From: Flavobacterium sp. JAD_PAG50586_2
GTDB lineage: Bacteria; Bacteroidota; Bacteroidia; Flavobacteriales; Flavobacteriaceae
DNA: 64,000 nt
Assembly: GCA_023213215.1 (NCBI GenBank)
Contig: CP096136.1
Coordinates: 868,001-932,000 of the forward strand
Reading direction: 5' to 3'
How positions within the stretch are numbered: position 1 is the first letter of the stretch; each line of letters begins with the position of its first letter. Below, piece by piece: positions 21,033 through 29,619 of this stretch. Under the pieces are notes generated by a model that did not search any database, was not told where the DNA came from, and worked only from the letters and a program-made list of their open reading frames with translations. The translations under genes and the position numbers were made by a program.

Positions 21033-23007
21033 ATGACCTTTAAAGAGCAAATACAACAGGGAATCCCATCAATTCTTCCCAATCCAAAACCCTACGAAAC
21101 CGAAATCAACCACGCACCAAAAAGAAAGGAAATCCTTTCTGACGAAGAGAAAAACTCGCTCTGAGGAATGCGTTACGCTATTTTGAACCCCAACATCACG
21201 CCGCTTTGCTTCCTGAGTTCAGGGAGGAATTAGAAAAATACGGCCGTATCTATATGTATCGCTTCCGTCCGGATTACCAAATGTATGCACGTCCAATTTC
21301 AGAATATCCAGGTAAATGCGAACAGGCTAAAGCCATTATGCTGATGGTTCAAAACAACTTGGATTATGCCGTTGCGCAACATCCACACGAACTAATCACT
21401 TATGGAGGAAACGGTGCCGTATTCCAAAACTGGGCGCAGTACCTATTGACCATGCAGTACCTGTCTGAAATGACCGAGGAACAGACACTGACAATATATT
21501 CGGGTCATCCAATGGGACTGTACCCATCGCATAAGGATGCACCAAGGGTTGTAGTGACCAACGGTATGGTTATCCCAAATTATTCAAAACCGGACGACTG
21601 GGAAAAAATGAATGCTTTAGGCGTTTCACAATACGGTCAGATGACAGCAGGAAGCTATATGTACATAGGCCCTCAGGGAATCGTTCACGGGACTACAATT
21701 ACTGTCCTAAACGGTTTTAGGAAAATCAAGAAAGTACCTAAAGGCGGCTTATTCGTAACTTCAGGTCTTGGAGGAATGTCAGGCGCACAACCAAAAGCCG
21801 GAAACATTGCTGGCTGTGTTACCGTTTGTGCCGAAGTAAATCCAAAAATAACACACATCCGTCACTCACAAGGATGGATCAATGAAATTATTGAAGATAT
21901 CAACCAATTAGTTCCAAGAGTCAAAAAAGCACTTAGCAATCAGGAAGCGGTTTCCATCGCTTACTTAGGAAATATTGTAGACGTATGGGAACGTTTTGAT
22001 CAGGAAGATTTGCATATCGATTTGGGTTCAGACCAAACTTCACTACACAATCCATGGGCTGGTGGTTATTATCCTGTTGGAATTTCATTTGAGGATGCCA
22101 ACGAAATGATGGCAAATAATCCGGCAAAATTTAAGGAAGAAGTTCAGAAAACATTACGCCGTCACGCAAAAGCAATCAACAAGCACACTGCAAAAGGAAC
22201 TTATTTCTTTGATTACGGAAACGCTTTCCTACTCGAAGCTTCCCGCGCTGGTGCCGATATTATGGCGGACAACCACATAGATTTCAAATACCCAAGCTAT
22301 GTTCAGGATATTATGGGACCTATGTGTTTTGATTACGGATTCGGACCATTCCGTTGGGTTTGTGCTTCAGGAAATCCGGAAGATTTGGCAAAAACCGATA
22401 AAATTGCCTGCGATGTATTAGAGAAAATGATGAAAAATTCACCTTCTGAAATTAAGCAACAAATGGCCGATAACATCCAATGGATAAAAGGGGCACAGGA
22501 AAATAAATTAGTGGTCGGCTCACAAGCCCGAATCCTATATGCCGATGCTGAAGGACGAATCAAGATTGCTGAAGCCTTTAACCAGGCAATTGCAAGTGGG
22601 GAAATTGGCTTTGTCGTTTTAGGCCGCGACCATCATGACGTTTCAGGAACAGATTCTCCATATAGGGAGACTTCAAACATTTACGACGGCTCTCGCTTTA
22701 CAGCCGATATGGCAATTCAAAACGTAATCGGAGACGGTTTCCGTGGCGCAACCTGGATTTCAATTCACAATGGTGGCGGCGTTGGCTGGGGGAGGTTATC
22801 AATGGAGGTTTTGGTATGGTTCTTGATGGTTCTGCTGATGCTTCAAGGCGTTTAGAATCAATGCTTTTCTGGGATGTGAATAACGGAATTTCAAGAAGGA
22901 GCTGGGCTCGTAATGAGGGCGCAGTATTTGCCATAAAAAGAGCTATGGAAACGCAACCTTTATTGAAAGTTACCATCCCTAATATGGTTGACGATTCGTT
23001 GTTTTAG
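21033..23007 (+). CDS. hutU: Urocanate hydratase, two frameshifts
   Basis: It hydrates urocanate in histidine degradation using NAD. Signatures include YGGNGAVFQNWAQYLLTMQ, TSGLGGMSGAQPKAGNIAG and the catalytic-cysteine region GFGPFRWVCASGNPEDL. Reading begins at MTFKEQIQQGIP (21033). One A missing from A5 at 21150-21154 and one G from G5 at 22788-22792 break the frame. Restoring both gives EEKKLALRNALRYFEPQHH and GWGEVINGGFGMVLDGSADA, and a 658-residue protein of the long Bacteroidota form. No other hut gene is nearby. Both breaks lie in homopolymers and are probably sequence errors. Confidence 0.95.
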
Positions 23008-23071
23008 TTTAGGATTACCGTTTTTGATTCTGAACTAATTTCCGATTAGAAACTTTAATTTAAAAATAGCT

Positions 23072-23605
23072 ATGAAATCATTAAAAATTTTACCGTTACT
23101 CCTACTCTTTATCGCTTCTTCGTGTTCTTCTGTCAGGGTAAATGCAGATTATGATAAGAATGTAGATTTTGCACCGTACAAGACTTTTGCCTTCCACAAA
23201 AACTCAATTGACAAAGTAGAAATTTCCGATTTGGATAAAAAAAGGATCCTTCGCTCGATTGATGAAGTCATGACAGCAAGAGGATTTACGAAAAGTGAAA
23301 ACCCTGATTTACTGATTTCTTTTTTTACTAAAGAAAGAGAGCAGGTTAATGTCAACCAATTCAATGCAGGTTGGGGTTACGGATGGGGTTACGGATGGAA
23401 TCCTTATTTGTGGGGTGGTAACACTTCTGTTTCTCGATACACCGAAGGAACATTGTATATTGATATCATTGATGCCAACAAAAAAGAACTCATCTGGCAG
23501 GGTGATGGCGAAGGCGTCCTGACCAAAGATACTAATAAAAAAGATGAGAAAATAAAGGAATTTGTTTCTAAAATCCTGGAGCAATATCCGCCGAAGAAAA
23601 AGTAA
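23072..23605 (+). CDS. DUF4136 family lipoprotein (177 aa)
   Basis: The lipoprotein signal ends IASSC (Cys18). The fold begins YDKNVDFAPYKTFAFH, typical of DUF4136, and a Gly-Tyr-Trp segment (AGWGYGWGYGWNPYLWGG) lies at about 97-115. The family is envelope-located with unknown function. It lies 65 nt after hutU and ends before a short terminator and an intergenic repeat. Confidence 0.88.
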   Translation: MKSLKILPLLLLFIASSCSSVRVNADYDKNVDFAPYKTFAFHKNSIDKVEISDLDKKRILRSIDEVMTARGFTKSENPDLLISFFTKEREQVNVNQFNAGWGYGWGYGWNPYLWGGNTSVSRYTEGTLYIDIIDANKKELIWQGDGEGVLTKDTNKKDEKIKEFVSKILEQYPPKKK

Positions 23606-23640
23606 TCAGTCGGCAGAAAGCAGAAGGCAGATTAAGATAT

Positions 23641-23667
23641 AACCGTGACGAGAGTTGCGGTTTTTTT
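23641..23667 (+). terminator. Weak terminator after the DUF4136 gene
   Basis: AACCG...CGGTTTTTTT forms a 5-bp stem with a 12-nt loop and a run of seven T. It runs directly into intergenic repeat copy 2. Confidence 0.5.
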
Positions 23668-23739
23668 AGCCCGGATGGGAACGGCATCCTTTTTCTTTGC
23701 AAAAGAAAAAGATATAGTGGACAGCCGGAAACAGCTCCT
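23668..23739. repeat. Intergenic repeat family, copy 2
   Basis: AGCCCGGATGGGAACGGCAT, then CCTTTTTC with its inverted GAAAAAG partner, then a GGACAGCCGGAAACAGCTCCT-like end. It shares this order of blocks with the copies at 31261 and 43187. Confidence 0.7.
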
Positions 23740-23831
23740 AAACAATATTAGGATAGGATTTTTTTATGATAAATATCACTTTTCTTTAATCTAAGATTTG
23801 TAAATTTACCCTCAACAACAGCAAACTTATT

Positions 23832-25586
23832 ATGGAAACAGCGTTTGAAAGCAACCCATTGATTGACAGGTTACCTAAGCATTTAAAGCAATTCATCAAG
23901 CCACAGGATTATGCCGATTATACTCCGATTAACCAAGCGGTCTGGCGTTATGTAATGCGTAAAAACGTGGATTACCTATCGAAAGTAGCACACTATTCTT
24001 ACCTCGACGGCCTGAAAAAAACTGGTTTGGAAATAGATAATATTCCGAATATGTATGGCATGAACCGAATCCTGAAGGAAATTGGCTGGGCTGCGGTGGC
24101 TGTGGACGGATTTATTCCACCGAATGCCTTTATGGAATTCCAGGCATACAATGTATTAGTTATTGCTTCTGACATTAGACAATTAGAACATATTGAATAT
24201 ACTCCTGCACCGGATATTATTCACGAAGGTGCAGGCCACGCTCCTATTATTGCCAATCCGGAATATGCAGAATACCTGCGTCGTTTTGGAGAAATTGGAT
24301 GCAAAGCGATTTCCTCCTCACGAGATTACGAAATGTATGAAGCCGTGCGTTTATTATCGATAATCAAGGAAGCGGAAGGAACACCTCAGTCCGAAATTGA
24401 TGCTGCAGCGGCACAGGTTGATTTTCTACAGAATAATATGGGCGAATTGTCTGAAATGGCTCGTATCCGAAACCTGCATTGGTGGACAGTTGAATATGGC
24501 TTAATCGGTAGCGTAGACAATCCGAAAATATATGGAGCAGGATTATTGTCATCAATTGGTGAAAGTGCCTGGTGTATGACCGATAGCGTAAAGAAAATAC
24601 CTTATGATATTTCGGCTGCCGATCAGAGTTTTGATATCACAAAACCACAACCTCAACTCTATGTAACTCCCGATTTTGCTCATTTGAGTCTGGTTCTGGA
24701 AGAATTTGCCAACTCGATGGCGCTTAGAACAGGCGGTTTATCAAGTCTTCAAAAACTGATAAAATCGAATGCATTAGGAACCATTGAATTGAGTACCGGT
24801 TTACAGATTTCGGGTATTTTTACTAAGGTAATTGAAGAAGAAGGAAAACCCGTTTATATACAGACAACAGGAAAGACAGCATTATCGTATCGCGAAAAGG
24901 AATTAGTCGGTCACGGTACACAATACCATGCGGAAGGTTTTGGCTCACCGGTTGGAAAACTGAAAGGTATTAACCTTGCGATTGAAGATATGAGTCCACG
25001 TGATTTAAGGGCTTATGACATTTATGAAGCCGAAAAAGTAACGCTTGAGTTTGAAGGAAACATTACGGTTTCAGGTGAAATTATTACCGGTTCGAGAAAT
25101 CTTCAGGGCGAGATTATCATAATTAGTTTCAAAAATTGTACAGTAACACATAACGACACTGTTTTATTCCAGCCTGAATGGGGAATATACGATATGGCCG
25201 TTGGTAAAAAAGTAATTTCTGCTTTTTCCGGCCCAGCCGATGTCAACAGTTTTGATATGGTCAATCATGTACCATCCAGCAAAACTATCAAAGCTCAAAA
25301 ATCTTCGGAAAGAGAAGAATTGGAGCGATTATATTTAGCTGTAAGACAACTAAGAGAAGGCCAGAATGCTCAAATTACATTAAAGGAAACTTTTGCTGCT
25401 GTAGCTGCTAATCATCCTAATGACTGGCTTCTAAGTGTTGAAATTGCCGAATTGGCTCATGAAAAGCATTCCGATTTATTGCAAAAGGTGTTAAACCATT
25501 TAGAAAGCGTTAAACTAAAACGTCCTGAAATTGCCCATTTAATTTCAGGTGGAGTGGAATTGATTTTTAAAGGCGAATTAGTATAA
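23832..25586 (+). CDS. Aromatic amino acid hydroxylase (phenylalanine-4-hydroxylase-like) with long C-terminal extension
   Basis: It is a biopterin- and iron-dependent hydroxylase. The iron ligands are the two histidines of IIHEGAGHAPII (about residues 135-146) and a later glutamate in YEMYEAVRLL. The catalytic domain ends near residue 340. The remaining 240 residues, including a beta-rich stretch (LEFEGNITVSGEIITGSRN) and a helical C-terminus, are not part of the standard domain. At 584 residues it is about twice the length of simple bacterial PhhA. It lies downstream of hutU, so amino-acid degradation is the local theme, but they are separated by a lipoprotein gene. Confidence 0.9.
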   Translation: METAFESNPLIDRLPKHLKQFIKPQDYADYTPINQAVWRYVMRKNVDYLSKVAHYSYLDGLKKTGLEIDNIPNMYGMNRILKEIGWAAVAVDGFIPPNAFMEFQAYNVLVIASDIRQLEHIEYTPAPDIIHEGAGHAPIIANPEYAEYLRRFGEIGCKAISSSRDYEMYEAVRLLSIIKEAEGTPQSEIDAAAAQVDFLQNNMGELSEMARIRNLHWWTVEYGLIGSVDNPKIYGAGLLSSIGESAWCMTDSVKKIPYDISAADQSFDITKPQPQLYVTPDFAHLSLVLEEFANSMALRTGGLSSLQKLIKSNALGTIELSTGLQISGIFTKVIEEEGKPVYIQTTGKTALSYREKELVGHGTQYHAEGFGSPVGKLKGINLAIEDMSPRDLRAYDIYEAEKVTLEFEGNITVSGEIITGSRNLQGEIIIISFKNCTVTHNDTVLFQPEWGIYDMAVGKKVISAFSGPADVNSFDMVNHVPSSKTIKAQKSSEREELERLYLAVRQLREGQNAQITLKETFAAVAANHPNDWLLSVEIAELAHEKHSDLLQKVLNHLESVKLKRPEIAHLISGGVELIFKGELV

Positions 25587-25639
25587 ATTATTTTGAATTA
25601 TTGGCTGTTGAAGTTTGACTTGTAGCTATAAAATAAATG

Positions 25640-25672
25640 AACCCTGTTTCTTAATTGAGGCAGGGTTTCCTT
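25640..25672 (+). terminator. Terminator after the aromatic hydroxylase gene
   Basis: AACCCTGTTTC-ttaatt-GAGGCAGGGTTTCCTTTT: seven or more paired bases followed by a T-rich tail, 54 nt after the stop. Confidence 0.75.
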
Positions 25673-25681
25673 TTAAATAAA

Positions 25682-25720
25682 AAAAGCCACCCCAATAAAT
25701 CGGGATGGCTCTCAAAAAAA
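25682..25720. terminator. Terminator for the leftward 25733 gene
   Basis: AGCCACCCC-aataaat-CGGGATGGCT forms a stem with one mismatch, with A/T tracts on both sides. It lies 15-25 nt past the stop of the leftward T9SS gene. Confidence 0.75.
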
Positions 25721-25732
25721 AATTAAAACTAC

Positions 25733-28700
25733 TTACTTTTTGATAACCTTAAAGGTTTTTACTGCATTGTCAATCGTAACCTGAACTAAATAAGTTCCCG
25801 TTGGATATCTTGCCATATCTACTTTTGTTTCCAAATCATTCACTTCATTAGCTGACAGGACTCTGCCTAGCATATCGATAAGTGTGACTTTTGACATCAG
25901 CTCTGTATTAGTTATATTCAGCATATCATTCACTGGATTTGGCCATAATTTAATTTGACTGAATGCAAATTCATCATTTCCTAAACAGTTTCCTAATGTT
26001 GCTGTTACCGCTAATCGTGCTGGGCTTTCGCAGGTTCCGTTATTTTGGGATGCATAATAAGTCGTCCCCGAAACCAACAGCGTACCATTCGGTACAACCG
26101 TTCCACCAGTCGCAGCGTTATACCAAACGATATTGGTTCCGCTTGTGATTACTAATAATCCAACGGTCTCTCCGGCACAGAATTGCTGATTGGCATTTCC
26201 TGATGGAGCACTTACCGGATTTATCGAGGCTGTAACCGCAATTCTTGCAGAAGTACAAGTTCCATTAGTAACCTCAACATAATAAGTCGTAGACGCACTG
26301 ATTGAAGGTGTTGTAAAGTTAGAACCTGTTCCCAATACTGAACCGCCAGTTGCAGCAGCGTACCAATTTAGCGTTCCGCCTGTAGCAGCTGCATTTAAGG
26401 TTACGGTTCCGCCATCACAACGGCTTCCCGGAGTAGTTGACGTTATAGTCTGTGCTGCATCTATAGTAGCAACAACCGCAGTCCTTGCTGATGTACAGGC
26501 TCCGTTTACCGCTTCTACATAATAAGTTGTAGTTCCTGAAATGCTTAGACTAAAGCTTGTTCCTGTCGCCAGAGCTGTACCGCCTGTTGACACATTGTGC
26601 CAAACTAAAGTTCCGATAGATGATGCAGCATTTAACGTAACTATACCCGCTCCACATCGACTCGCCGGAGTGGTTGAAGTAACTGTTGGCATTGTATTTA
26701 AAGTTACTGTTACCCCAAGCCTTGTTGCACTCTCGCAGGTTCCATTGTTTTGGGATGCATAGTAAGTTGTTCCCGAAACCAATGCGGTACTATTTGGCAC
26801 CACCGTTCCGCCTGTTGCAGCAGTATACCAAACGATGTTGGTTCCTGAAGTTGTTACTATTGAACCTACATTTCCGCTGGTACAGAACGACTGATTCGCA
26901 TTTCCTGTTGGAGCAGCTAATCCGTTTACCGAAGCCACAACTGCAATTCTTGCCGATGTACAAGTTCCATTAGTCACCGCTACGTAATAAGTTGTAGACG
27001 AACTAAGTGATGGCGTTACAAAGCTAGCTCCTGTTCCCAATATGGAACCACCAGTTGGTACTGAATACCAATTCAATGTTCCTCCCGTTGCAACAGCACT
27101 TAAAGTTACAGATCCTGTATCACAACGATTGCCCGGAGTTGTCGAAGTTATCGATTCTGCTACATCAATGGTCGCAATAACTGCTGTTCTTGTTGATGTA
27201 CACGTTCCGTTGGTTGCTTCAACATAATAAGTTGTAGTGTTCGAAATGCTTGGGCTGAAGCTGGTTCCTGTTGCTAAAGCTGTTCCGCCAGTTGCCACGT
27301 TATACCAAACTAAATTCCCTACACTTGAAACAGCACTTAATGTAACTATTCCAGATCCACAACGACTCGCAGGAGTTGTTGCTGTAATTACAGGAAGCGT
27401 ATTCACGGTTGCTGTAACAGCAGTTCTAATTGTTGAAACACAAGTTCCATTCACTCCCTCTACATAATAAGTTGTAGTTGTTGATAGAGTCGGGGTTACA
27501 AAATTACTTCCTGTGAAAACTAAGTTTCCTCCTATAGCCGCATCATACCAATTGATAGTTCCGTTAGTATAAGTTGCAGACAACGCTAATGTTCCTGCTC
27601 CACATCTTGAAGCACCATTAGCAGTTGTATTGAATGGTCTTTGATTTACCGTTACAATAACCGGAGTTCTTACTGACTGACAAGTTCCATCTGTTGCCTG
27701 AACATAGAATGTAGTTGTGGTTCCCCAATTGGATAAAGAAAAACTCGTTCCAGTTCCCTGAACAATTCCACCGGTTGCTACATTATACCAAGCTAAAGTT
27801 CCTGCGCTTGTTGCAGCAGAGATAGTAAATGTATCACCACCGCAAATAGTTGCCGGTGTAGTTGATGTAATCGTAGGCGAAGTATTTATTGTCGCCACAA
27901 CCGGAATTCTTGCCGATGTACAGGTTCCGTTTACAGCTTCAGCATAATACGTGGTTGTAGTAGAAATACCTGGTGTTGTAAAACTTGATCCCGTTCCAAG
28001 AGCTGAACCACCGGATGCATTGGCATACCAGCTAATGGTTCCTGCTGAAGTGGAAGCAGATAACAGAACCACTCCTGCGCCACAACGACTGTTTGATCCT
28101 GCTGTAACTGTTGGCGTAGCATTTACAGTGGCAGTAACTGCTATCCTTGCAGATGTACAACTGGCATTCGAAGCCGCTACATAATAAGTTGCAGTTCCGC
28201 TTAAATTTGGCGTTGTAAAGCTTGTTCCAGTTGCTAAACTTGAACCGCCAGTTGGAACTGAATACCAATTTAATGTTCCGGAACTTGCTACCGCAGTTAA
28301 TGTTAACGTACCGCTATCACAACGCGTTCCAGGGGTTGTGGAAGTAATGGTCGGAGTAGTATTAATTGCAGCAACTACTGCAGTTCTTGCCGATGTACAA
28401 CCGCCCAATGAAGCCTCAACATAGTAAGTTGTGGTTGCATTAATGGATGGTGTTACAAAGTTATTGCTGGTCGACAAAGCTGTTCCGCCAGTTGAAGCCG
28501 CATACCAAATAGTACTTCCAGCACTGGAAGTTGCATTTAAAGTAACCGAACCTGCATCACAACGGCTCGCTGGAGTGGTTGACGTGATGGTTGGCGTTGT
28601 ATTTACCGTTGCCACAACTGCTGTTCTTGCAGATGTACAACTTCCGATGGCAGTTTCTACATAATACGTAGTAGTTGTGCCAATACTTGGAGTTATAAAA

Positions 28701-29548
28701 CTGGTTCCAGTACCTAAAGCTGTTCCACCTGTTGGATTAGCATACCAATTTAAGGTTCCGGCAGAAGCTGTTGCCCCTAAAGTTACGGTTCCGGTATCAC
28801 AACGGCTCGCTGGTGCTGTACTTGTTACTGTTGGAAATGCTGATACTGTTATCATATTGGTAACCACTTTCGTGTCCAGCCCGTTGAAATTTGCTGCCTG
28901 TAAAGTTACGGTGTATGTTCCGGCAGTATTGTAAACCACTGTTGGGTTCTGCGCTGTTGAATTATTTGGAGTTGCTCCAGGCAATGTCCATGTCCACGCA
29001 CCGGGTACATTTGTAGACGTATCTGTAAAGGTTACCGACTGTCCTACACAAATTGTTGTTGCAGAAGCTGTAAAATCAGCAACTGGTGGCTCTGTCGGAC
29101 ATATAGGTGCAGTTTTATCCAAGTGAAAACCGTCACCACTGCCTCCAAAATAGGCATAAAATTGAGGCGGAAATGCACAAACAGAAGGCTCGAATGTTTC
29201 CACTCCTGCCCCATCATTATTTCCTCCCATATAGGCAAATTGAAACGGTGCTGTTCCGCAGGAGGATACCGTAAATTCCTCTGTGGCAGCGCCATCTGCA
29301 GCGCCACCTAAATAGGCAAACTGGAATGGTGCTGTTCCGCAGGCTGTAGCCGTAAATTCATTGACACTGGATCCGTCGTTCAATCCTCCAAAATAAGCAT
29401 AAAAATGCGAAGGGATTGCACAACTGGTTCCATTTAGCTGATTGAGTGTAAACCCTGCTGAGTTTCCACCGTTATACTGAGCTAAAGCATTAAACTGTGT
29501 CAAAATAAATGTTAGGCAAACAACCAAATATATTTTTGTTGTTTTCAT
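25733..29548 (-). CDS. Giant T9SS surface protein with PKD domain and twelve Ig-like repeats (1271 aa)
   Basis: The signal peptide ends at residue 24 (NALAQ). Four short repeats follow at about 43-150, each with FxAYxGGxxDG and separated by Cys. A PKD domain spans 155-237 (GQSVTFTDTS, YTVTLQAAN). Twelve Ig-like repeats of 76-81 residues fill 238-1187; each has a Cys near position 13, an invariant WY, TTYYVE and a second Cys (NGTCTSAR). The type A T9SS sorting domain (IKLWPNPVNDMLNI to TFKVIKK) is at 1200-1271. Blocks 718-952 and 953-1187 are near-duplicates. It is probably co-transcribed with the FGE-fold gene upstream and is likely an adhesin (inference). Confidence 0.9.
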   Translation of the reverse strand: MKTTKIYLVVCLTFILTQFNALAQYNGGNSAGFTLNQLNGTSCAIPSHFYAYFGGLNDGSSVNEFTATACGTAPFQFAYLGGAADGAATEEFTVSSCGTAPFQFAYMGGNNDGAGVETFEPSVCAFPPQFYAYFGGSGDGFHLDKTAPICPTEPPVADFTASATTICVGQSVTFTDTSTNVPGAWTWTLPGATPNNSTAQNPTVVYNTAGTYTVTLQAANFNGLDTKVVTNMITVSAFPTVTSTAPASRCDTGTVTLGATASAGTLNWYANPTGGTALGTGTSFITPSIGTTTTYYVETAIGSCTSARTAVVATVNTTPTITSTTPASRCDAGSVTLNATSSAGSTIWYAASTGGTALSTSNNFVTPSINATTTYYVEASLGGCTSARTAVVAAINTTPTITSTTPGTRCDSGTLTLTAVASSGTLNWYSVPTGGSSLATGTSFTTPNLSGTATYYVAASNASCTSARIAVTATVNATPTVTAGSNSRCGAGVVLLSASTSAGTISWYANASGGSALGTGSSFTTPGISTTTTYYAEAVNGTCTSARIPVVATINTSPTITSTTPATICGGDTFTISAATSAGTLAWYNVATGGIVQGTGTSFSLSNWGTTTTFYVQATDGTCQSVRTPVIVTVNQRPFNTTANGASRCGAGTLALSATYTNGTINWYDAAIGGNLVFTGSNFVTPTLSTTTTYYVEGVNGTCVSTIRTAVTATVNTLPVITATTPASRCGSGIVTLSAVSSVGNLVWYNVATGGTALATGTSFSPSISNTTTYYVEATNGTCTSTRTAVIATIDVAESITSTTPGNRCDTGSVTLSAVATGGTLNWYSVPTGGSILGTGASFVTPSLSSSTTYYVAVTNGTCTSARIAVVASVNGLAAPTGNANQSFCTSGNVGSIVTTSGTNIVWYTAATGGTVVPNSTALVSGTTYYASQNNGTCESATRLGVTVTLNTMPTVTSTTPASRCGAGIVTLNAASSIGTLVWHNVSTGGTALATGTSFSLSISGTTTYYVEAVNGACTSARTAVVATIDAAQTITSTTPGSRCDGGTVTLNAAATGGTLNWYAAATGGSVLGTGSNFTTPSISASTTYYVEVTNGTCTSARIAVTASINPVSAPSGNANQQFCAGETVGLLVITSGTNIVWYNAATGGTVVPNGTLLVSGTTYYASQNNGTCESPARLAVTATLGNCLGNDEFAFSQIKLWPNPVNDMLNITNTELMSKVTLIDMLGRVLSANEVNDLETKVDMARYPTGTYLVQVTIDNAVKTFKVIKK
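25988..27397 (-). repeat. Segmental duplication of a three-Ig-domain block (2 x 705 bp)
   Basis: Ig-like repeats 7-9 (26693-27397) and 10-12 (25988-26692) are each exactly 235 codons. Domain 7 pairs with 10, 8 with 11, and the divergent domain 9 (APTGNANQSFC) with 12 (APSGNANQQFC). The order 7-8-9/10-11-12 shows that the unit duplicated was three domains. Confidence 0.85.
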
Positions 29549-29615
29549 CTAATTTGATTTTTAAATTATTATAATTAATTGCTTCACAGGTTAGGAAACC
29601 TGTATATCAAATTAG
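29549..29615. other. Nested inverted repeats between the FGE-fold and Ig-repeat genes
   Basis: CTAATTTGAT at 29549-29558 pairs with ATCAAATTAG at 29606-29615, and ACAGGTT/AACCTGT at 29586-29602 forms an inner hairpin. The leftward transcript crosses this region between two genes of one probable operon. It could act as a processing site, a stabiliser or a weak terminator. There is no strong U tract. Confidence 0.6.
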
Positions 29616-29619
29616 ATTA

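Noticed and set aside
20952..21164. Frame starting in the repeat upstream of hutU
   Set aside because: The first 27 codons come from intergenic repeat copy 1; the real hutU start is MTFKEQ at 21033.
25988..28834. Regularly repeated DNA that could be mistaken for a CRISPR or satellite array
   Set aside because: The period is about 235-240 bp, in frame with coding sequence, and the repeats are protein domains that diverge like domains.
25963..29311. Series of 60-95 codon plus-strand frames opposite the Ig-repeat gene
   Set aside because: Their regular spacing follows the Ig-domain repeats; they are antisense shadows of a repetitive gene with low stop frequency.
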